Of a stretch of DNA of 64,000 bases, positions 59,188-64,000 are shown piece by piece. The position numbers and the translations under genes were made by a program. The notes under the pieces are model-generated. The model was not told the origin of the DNA. It ran no database searches and saw only the letters and a list, made by a program, of their open reading frames with translations. The stretch covers positions 35,495-99,494 of the forward strand of contig JAEUHK010000107.1 in the NCBI GenBank assembly GCA_016795465.1. Reading direction: 5' to 3'. The stretch is from Verrucomicrobiaceae bacterium (GTDB lineage Bacteria > Verrucomicrobiota > Verrucomicrobiia > Verrucomicrobiales > Verrucomicrobiaceae). Positions within the stretch are counted from its first letter, which is position 1. Each line of letters starts with the position of its first letter.

Positions 59188-61152
59188 ATGTCGCTCGAAG
59201 CCACTCTCACCAGCGCCGCCGCCGCGGGCAAAATCCTCGAATCCACGCATCAAAACATCCTCGCCCTGCTCGCCGCGAGCAGCGAGCCGCTTTACAAGGC
59301 CAGCATCGAGGAACTCGCCGCCGCAGAGCAGTGGGACGAGCTCAATGACCGTTTCTTCCAGGCGCTGAAATTCGGCACGGGCGGTCTGCGCGGTCGCACG
59401 GTCGGCAAAGTGGTCACCAAGGCCGAGCGCGGCAATGCGGCGGCCGATCAGCGCCCGGATCATCCCTGCGTTGGCACGAACGCGATGAACTTCTACAACA
59501 TCGGCCGCGCCACCCGCGGTCTCGTGGCCTACATCAAGGCCTACCGCGAAAAGGCCGGCCTCGGCGGCAAGCCGACCATCGTTTTCTCGCACGACACGCG
59601 TCACTTCTCGCCGGAGTTCGCGAAGCGCTGCGCCCAGATCGCGATCGATCACGGCGCGGACGTTTATCTGTTCGACGGCTGCCGCGCGACACCCGAGATG
59701 AGCTTCGCGGTGCGGCAGCTCCGCACCGACGCGGGCGTGATGCTCACCGCTTCGCACAACCCGGCTCACGACAACGGCTACAAGGTCAACTACAGCGACG
59801 GCGCGGGCATCGTGGAGCCTCACGCGAAGGGCATCATCACCGAGGTGAACGCCATCAAAGATGAAAGCTACACGCCGCTGCCGGAAGCGCAGCGCGGCAA
59901 GCTCACGATGCTCGGCGCGGACATGGACGCGCAGTATCTCGAGCGCGTGGAGACGATGATGCTCCAGCCGCAGCTCCTTCAGCAGGAAGCCGCGAAGAAG
60001 CTCAAAATCGTGTACACCGCGCTGCATGGCGCTGGCGGCGTTTTGGTGCCGGTGATCCTCAAAAAGCTCGGTTTCAACTTCTTCACCGTGCCGGAGCAGG
60101 ACGTGCGCGATGGCCGTTTCCCCACCGTGAAGTCGCCGAACCCGGAAAACGCGCCCGCTTTGAAAATGGCGGTCGATTTGGCCGACAAAGAAGGCGCGGA
60201 CATCGTCATCGGCACCGATCCAGACTGCGACCGTATGGGCGTGGGCGTGCGTGATGCCAGTGGCAAGATGCAGCTCCTCACCGGCAACCAAACCGGCTCA
60301 CTGATGGGCTGGTATCGCATCAAGACGATGTTTGACCTCGGCATCCTCAACGAGTCGAACAAGAAAAACGCCGTCTTCCTCAAGACCTTCGTCACCAGCC
60401 CGATGCAGGACGCCATCGCGGCGAAGTTTGGCATCAACTGCGTGAACACGCTCACCGGCTTCAAATGGATCAGTGCCAAGCTGAACAAATACGAGAACGC
60501 CCTGCCCGCCGACATCCGCGCGAAGTATCGCGACCTCAGCGCCGCCGAGTCCCGTGCCGCACGCCTTCAACACAGCAAGTTCCTCGTCTTCGGCGGCGAG
60601 GAAAGCTACGGCTACATGGGCGATGACTTCAGCCGCGACAAAGATGGCAACGGCGCGGTCGTCATGTTCGCCGAACTCGCCGCCTACGCGGCCTCGAAGG
60701 GCCTCACCGTCGCCGGTTTGCTCGACGAAGTGTATTGCGACATCGGCTTCTTCATGGAGCGCAATGAGAGCGTCGTCTTCGAAGGTGCCGCCGGTGCCGC
60801 GCAGATCCAAAAGCTGGCCGACAGCTACGGCGCGAACCCGCCGAAGGAAGTCGATGGCAGCGCCGTGGTCAGCGTGCGCGATTTTCGCAAGCCCGGCATC
60901 ATCGACGAGGAAGGCGATCCCGTTTCGACGGAAAAAATGCTCTTCGTCGATCTCGCCGACGGCCGCAGCTTCGCCGTGCGTCCTTCCGGCACGGAGCCGA
61001 AGATCAAATACTACATGTTTGGCCGTCAGACGCCTGCCGCAGGCCAGAAACTCAGCACCAGCGAGCTCGCCGCTGCGAAGGACAAGGTCGCCGCCTCCCT
61101 CGCCAGCATGTGGGAGAAGCTCCGTGCGGACATCGACGTGCGTCTCGCTTAA
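59188..61152 (+). CDS. Phosphoglucomutase/phosphomannomutase (alpha-D-phosphohexomutase)
   Basis: A 654-residue phosphohexomutase. Its catalytic phosphoserine is in TASHNPAHDNGYKV (Ser189). The metal-binding loop is GTDPDCDRMGVGV, the sugar-specificity loop is FGGEESYGYMGDD and the phosphate-binding loop is RPSGTEPKIKYYMFG. The starting CKFGTGGLRGRTVGKV-like segment is present (LKFGTGGLRGRTVGKV). The length fits the larger bacterial PgcA-like enzymes rather than ManB. It interconverts glucose-1-P and glucose-6-P. The ATG at 59188 gives MSLEATLTSAAAAGKI. A strong terminator follows. Confidence 0.93.
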   Translation: MSLEATLTSAAAAGKILESTHQNILALLAASSEPLYKASIEELAAAEQWDELNDRFFQALKFGTGGLRGRTVGKVVTKAERGNAAADQRPDHPCVGTNAMNFYNIGRATRGLVAYIKAYREKAGLGGKPTIVFSHDTRHFSPEFAKRCAQIAIDHGADVYLFDGCRATPEMSFAVRQLRTDAGVMLTASHNPAHDNGYKVNYSDGAGIVEPHAKGIITEVNAIKDESYTPLPEAQRGKLTMLGADMDAQYLERVETMMLQPQLLQQEAAKKLKIVYTALHGAGGVLVPVILKKLGFNFFTVPEQDVRDGRFPTVKSPNPENAPALKMAVDLADKEGADIVIGTDPDCDRMGVGVRDASGKMQLLTGNQTGSLMGWYRIKTMFDLGILNESNKKNAVFLKTFVTSPMQDAIAAKFGINCVNTLTGFKWISAKLNKYENALPADIRAKYRDLSAAESRAARLQHSKFLVFGGEESYGYMGDDFSRDKDGNGAVVMFAELAAYAASKGLTVAGLLDEVYCDIGFFMERNESVVFEGAAGAAQIQKLADSYGANPPKEVDGSAVVSVRDFRKPGIIDEEGDPVSTEKMLFVDLADGRSFAVRPSGTEPKIKYYMFGRQTPAAGQKLSTSELAAAKDKVAASLASMWEKLRADIDVRLA

Positions 61153-61170
61153 AAGCCGCCAACAACAGTC

Positions 61171-61220
61171 AAAAGGGTCAATGAGGTCAGCGATGACTTC
61201 ATTGACCCTTTTGGCGTTTT
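61171..61220 (+). terminator. Strong terminator after phosphohexomutase
   Basis: A 14-bp perfect stem (AAAAGGGTCAATGA / TCATTGACCCTTTT) extended by a further 4-bp pair around a small loop, followed by ggcgttttt. It lies 18 bp after the stop. Confidence 0.88.
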
Positions 61221-61341
61221 TGGTCCCTGCCTGAACAAAACGCCGTGCCTCTCGTCCATGCCTCAGGCGCGATCAGACGGCCTCGGATGCCGCCAAAATC
61301 CAGCTTGAAGTCGTTAGAAACTTAAGAAACACTAAATAACT

Positions 61342-62178
61342 ATGAACTCGAAGCCTTCTCCCGGCCGTGCCGCCCGCTTTTTGGGTCTCGCGCTTGTCTT
61401 GAGCAGCACGGCCTCCGCGCAGCAGGGATATTACCAGCAGCCTCCGCGCTACACCCAGCCGCCGCCGAACTACTACAACTACCAGCAGCCTCCCGCCCAG
61501 CGTGAGAGCCCGCTCGATATGATCCCGAAGATCGGGCAGAAGGTGGGCCAGTGGGTGCGTCGCACGTTTTATGGCGAGCAGCAGCCTTATGGCGGCTACT
61601 CTCAGCCCGCGCCGAATTACGGCCACAACTACGGCCAGGCCCAGCCACGCCAGTATTCCGCCCCGCAGCCGCATGGTGGCTATTACCAGCAGGCTCCGTC
61701 CTACCCGCAGCAGCCGCGTTACCAGACGCCGCCGCCTGCCTCCACCGCCCAGCCGCAGGCCCCGCGATACAGCTATCCGCCCCAGCAGCCGCCGGTGACG
61801 AAGACCACGCCGCCTCCTGCGACCTCCAAAAGCACACCGAAGAGCAAATACACGCCACCGAAGGTCCAAGACTCCAAATCGAAGTCCACGAGCTCGACGC
61901 CGAAAAACACCGTGAAGCCCCAAGCAGAGCCTCCGCAGCCGAAAGAGCCCGAGGTTGTGACCTCGCGTCGTTCGGAGACCTCGAAGTCGAAAGAGGAGCC
62001 TCCGGCCAATTTCCCTTCGTCGAGCAATTCCGGCTCGTTTTTGAAGGGAAAGAGGACCGGTAAGCCCGGTCGCGTGATCAGCCCGTATCCGCCTTACAAG
62101 GAACTCGATGTCACCGGCCTCGACAGCGGCTCGCTTGCCCTCGATCCGACCACGCAGAAGGTTTTCGAGGTGCCTTGA
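61342..62178 (+). CDS. Exported proline/glutamine/tyrosine-rich protein
   Basis: A 278-residue low-complexity protein with a signal peptide (LGLALVLSSTASAQ). Residues 25-150 are PQY-rich (YYQQPPRYTQPPPNYYNYQQ, PHGGYYQQAPSYPQQPRYQT), followed by a Lys/Pro/Ser-rich part (KSTPKSKYTPPKVQDSKSKS). A short conserved-looking end follows (VISPYPPYKELDVTGLDSGS). No catalytic domain is visible; it may be a surface or cell-envelope spacer. The gene has good codon use despite low complexity and is closed by a strong terminator, supporting that it is real. Confidence 0.65.
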   Translation: MNSKPSPGRAARFLGLALVLSSTASAQQGYYQQPPRYTQPPPNYYNYQQPPAQRESPLDMIPKIGQKVGQWVRRTFYGEQQPYGGYSQPAPNYGHNYGQAQPRQYSAPQPHGGYYQQAPSYPQQPRYQTPPPASTAQPQAPRYSYPPQQPPVTKTTPPPATSKSTPKSKYTPPKVQDSKSKSTSSTPKNTVKPQAEPPQPKEPEVVTSRRSETSKSKEEPPANFPSSSNSGSFLKGKRTGKPGRVISPYPPYKELDVTGLDSGSLALDPTTQKVFEVP

Positions 62179-62212
62179 AGCTCCGGGATTAAAAGCTTCC
62201 TGTCTCCCCGCC

Positions 62213-62245
62213 GCGCTCCGGAAAACCTCCGGAGCGCTTTTTTTT
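62213..62245 (+). terminator. Rho-independent terminator before rpoN
   Basis: A 9-bp perfect stem (GCGCTCCGG / CCGGAGCGC) with a 7-nt loop and eight T residues, 35 bp after the low-complexity gene. Confidence 0.92.
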
Positions 62246-62358
62246 GGCATGCCATGCTCCGATTTTTTTCTGAATCGAGAAAAAATCTGCCTTCTGGCCT
62301 GCGCATTGCTTGAGGAGGAGATGCGGCTGGTGTTTGGGTGCTGGCCGTCCCACCAACC

Positions 62359-63858
62359 ATGGCCAGTCAAGGATTCCAGCAGATACAGACACAGAAGCTC
62401 GCCATCGGGCCTCAGATGCAGCAGAGCTTGCAGATCCTGCAAGCTCCCACGCTGGAGCTGCGCCAGATCATCCAGCAGGAGATCGAGGTAAATCCCGTGC
62501 TCGAGTTGGAGGCACCGGAGACCTCCCTCGAGGATGCCATTCCTGATGATCCAGACGATCGCGGCGGTGGCGAGGACGACATCTCCCAGCTCACCCAGAT
62601 GGATGAAGAGTGGCGCGAATACTGGCAGCAGAGCCGCCAGCAGTCCGCAGCCCGCCGCAGTGATGATCAGGAGCGCTGGCAGTTCATGATGGATTCCATC
62701 GTGGCGCCCACCACGCTTCAGGAGCATCTCGTATCGCAGCTTCACACCGCCGATGTGAAAAACGAGCGCATCGCCGGCCATGTGGAGTATCTCATCGGCA
62801 ATCTCGACGACCGCGGCTTCCTGAATGCCCGCATCGATGACATCAGCCTCCAGCAGGCCATCCCGATCGACGAATTGCGCGAGGCCAAGCGCCTGCTGCA
62901 AAGCTTTGATCCTGTCGGCGTCGGCTCCGAGGACCTGCGGGAATGCCTCATGGTGCAGCTCGACCGTCTTGGCAAACGAGGCACGCTGCCCTGGCGTGTG
63001 CTCGATCAGCACCTCGACGACCTCGCGAACAAACGCTACCCCATCATTGCCCGGAAGCTCGGTGTGCCGGTGGATCAGATCTCCCGTGCCGCGGACCTCA
63101 TCGGCACGCTCGATCCTCGTCCTGCCCAGCGTTTCGCCGTCTCTGCAAACAACTACGTCAGCCCCGATGTCATCGTCGAACGACAGGCTGGCGAGTGGGT
63201 GGCCGTCATGATGAATGACGACTTGCCTCGCCTGCGCATCAGCAACACCTACAAGGACCTCCTCAGCCAGTCACAAAGCACCGGCGAGGTGCGCGATTAT
63301 GTGCGCGACAAGATCCGCGGCGGCAAATTTCTCATCCGCTGCATTCACCAGCGGCAGCAGACCATTCACAAGATCGCCACCGAGATTCTGCGGCATCAGC
63401 GTGACTTCCTCGACAAAGGCCTCGGCCATCTCAAATCCCTCAACATGGCCACCGTGGCCGCCGATGTCGGCGTGCATGAGACCACCGTCAGTCGCGCCAT
63501 CGCCGGGAAATATATCGCCACACCGCACGGCGTCTTTGAGTTGAAGTACTTTTTCACTCACGGTGTGAAAACCGATTCAGGCGAGGACATGAGCAACACG
63601 AGCGTGAAAAACGCCATCTCCGAGCTCATCAAGCAGGAGGCAAAGCACAAGCCGCTCAGTGATGACAAGCTCGCCGCCCTTCTCGACAAGCAGGGCATCA
63701 AGGTCGCCCGCCGCACCATTGCGAAGTATCGCGAAGCCCTCGGCATCCTGCCCAGCCACCTGCGCAAGGAGTTCAGCTCCGTGCCGTCCAAGGAGCCCAA
63801 AGCCCGCAAGGCCAAGGCAGCTCCCGCCAACGAAGCAGCGGCACAGAGCGCCTCCTAG
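62359..63858 (+). CDS. rpoN: RNA polymerase sigma-54 factor
   Basis: Sigma-54 directs RNA polymerase to -24/-12 promoters that need an AAA+ activator. The 499-residue protein has region I (LAIGPQMQQSLQILQAPTLE), an acidic region II (DDPDDRGGGEDD), the core-binding and HTH region III (MATVAADVGVHETTVSRAIA) and the RpoN box ARRTIAKYREALGILPSHLR. Its RpoN box differs slightly from the consensus ARRTVAKYREML. The terminal low-complexity tail is Ala/Lys-rich. The ATG at 62359 (MASQGFQQIQTQKLAIG) is preferred to the GTG at 62338. No hpf or ptsN follows within the window. Confidence 0.96.
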   Translation: MASQGFQQIQTQKLAIGPQMQQSLQILQAPTLELRQIIQQEIEVNPVLELEAPETSLEDAIPDDPDDRGGGEDDISQLTQMDEEWREYWQQSRQQSAARRSDDQERWQFMMDSIVAPTTLQEHLVSQLHTADVKNERIAGHVEYLIGNLDDRGFLNARIDDISLQQAIPIDELREAKRLLQSFDPVGVGSEDLRECLMVQLDRLGKRGTLPWRVLDQHLDDLANKRYPIIARKLGVPVDQISRAADLIGTLDPRPAQRFAVSANNYVSPDVIVERQAGEWVAVMMNDDLPRLRISNTYKDLLSQSQSTGEVRDYVRDKIRGGKFLIRCIHQRQQTIHKIATEILRHQRDFLDKGLGHLKSLNMATVAADVGVHETTVSRAIAGKYIATPHGVFELKYFFTHGVKTDSGEDMSNTSVKNAISELIKQEAKHKPLSDDKLAALLDKQGIKVARRTIAKYREALGILPSHLRKEFSSVPSKEPKARKAKAAPANEAAAQSAS

Positions 63859-63917
63859 CCCGTGTTTGAAAACCCAAGGCGCGCTGATCTTGCAAGGCGC
63901 GTCTGGAGTATGTTGTT

Positions 63918-63954
63918 CACGCTTTAGCGTGCCAAAAGCCACCACACGCTAAAG
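63918..63954. repeat. REP-like palindrome after rpoN
   Basis: cacgctttagcgtg (63918-63931) is itself palindromic, and ctttagcgtg pairs exactly with cacgctaaag at 63945-63954 (13-nt loop). The preceding words ggagtatgttgttcac recur as ggagtgttgttcgc at the window's end, suggesting tandem copies of an intergenic repeat that continues beyond the window. It may also end the rpoN transcript. Confidence 0.55.
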
Positions 63955-64000
63955 AAGTTCTATCTGTCGCAAGTGGAGATTTGGGGAGTGTTGTTCGCAT

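Overview
The window is GC-rich, gene-dense chromosomal DNA, most probably from a member of the Verrucomicrobiota (Prosthecobacter/Verrucomicrobium-like). The reasons are the gene content and protein style: a Ser/Thr kinase with a leucine-rich-repeat tail, a sulfatase with a CSASR site, a PEP-CTERM surface protein, a one-haem lipoprotein cytochrome of the planctomycete/verrucomicrobial type, an NPYAPP-type membrane protein, many signal-peptide proteins, and few clear Shine-Dalgarno sites. This assignment is inference; there is no rRNA in the window, and I saw no tRNA or CRISPR array.

Layout. 1-6 kb: rpsI with a terminator, then argC-argJ-argB-argD-argF, which takes glutamate to citrulline. 6-19.7 kb: the kinase, a membrane protein, murI, a kelch protein and an M19 dipeptidase, a cytochrome lipoprotein, an NTPase, cinA facing a Fur-family regulator, a hybrid histidine kinase and folP. 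19.7-30.3 kb: secreted and catabolic genes (CBM9-like protein, sulfatase, a very large LolA-like protein, MFS transporter, DUF2167 protein, Gfo/Idh/MocA oxidoreductase) around a 1.1-kb gene-poor stretch holding a 22-bp tandem array and two gene relics. 49.6-64 kb: mostly housekeeping genes (HtrA, L9, M20 peptidase, RuvA, xylose isomerase, a 2-hydroxyacid dehydrogenase, cupin, phosphohexomutase, sigma-54).

The most interesting part is 30.3-49.6 kb, which reads as a zinc-homeostasis island. It holds two 'choice-of-anchor M' surface proteins, a TonB-dependent receptor, a BASS-type transporter with a flavoprotein, and three COG0523 (CobW-like) GTPases, one with all CXCC cysteines lost. It also holds a divergent metallothionein / SmtB-type repressor pair with a 32-bp operator palindrome, and dCTP deaminase. 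A probable operon at 42.76-49.55 kb encodes a cysteine-less FmdB-like protein, a lipoprotein, a LolD/LolC-type ABC pair, two DUF3299 proteins, a HisI variant lacking one expected zinc cysteine, and a COG0523 GTPase. Four intergenic regions in this island carry the dyad TGCAA-N5-TTGCA (five copies), a candidate Zur operator. The pattern of metal-free paralogues plus metallochaperones plus outer-membrane uptake matches zinc-starvation regulons of other bacteria. The exact operator, the altered paralogues and the combination with surface proteins appear distinctive.
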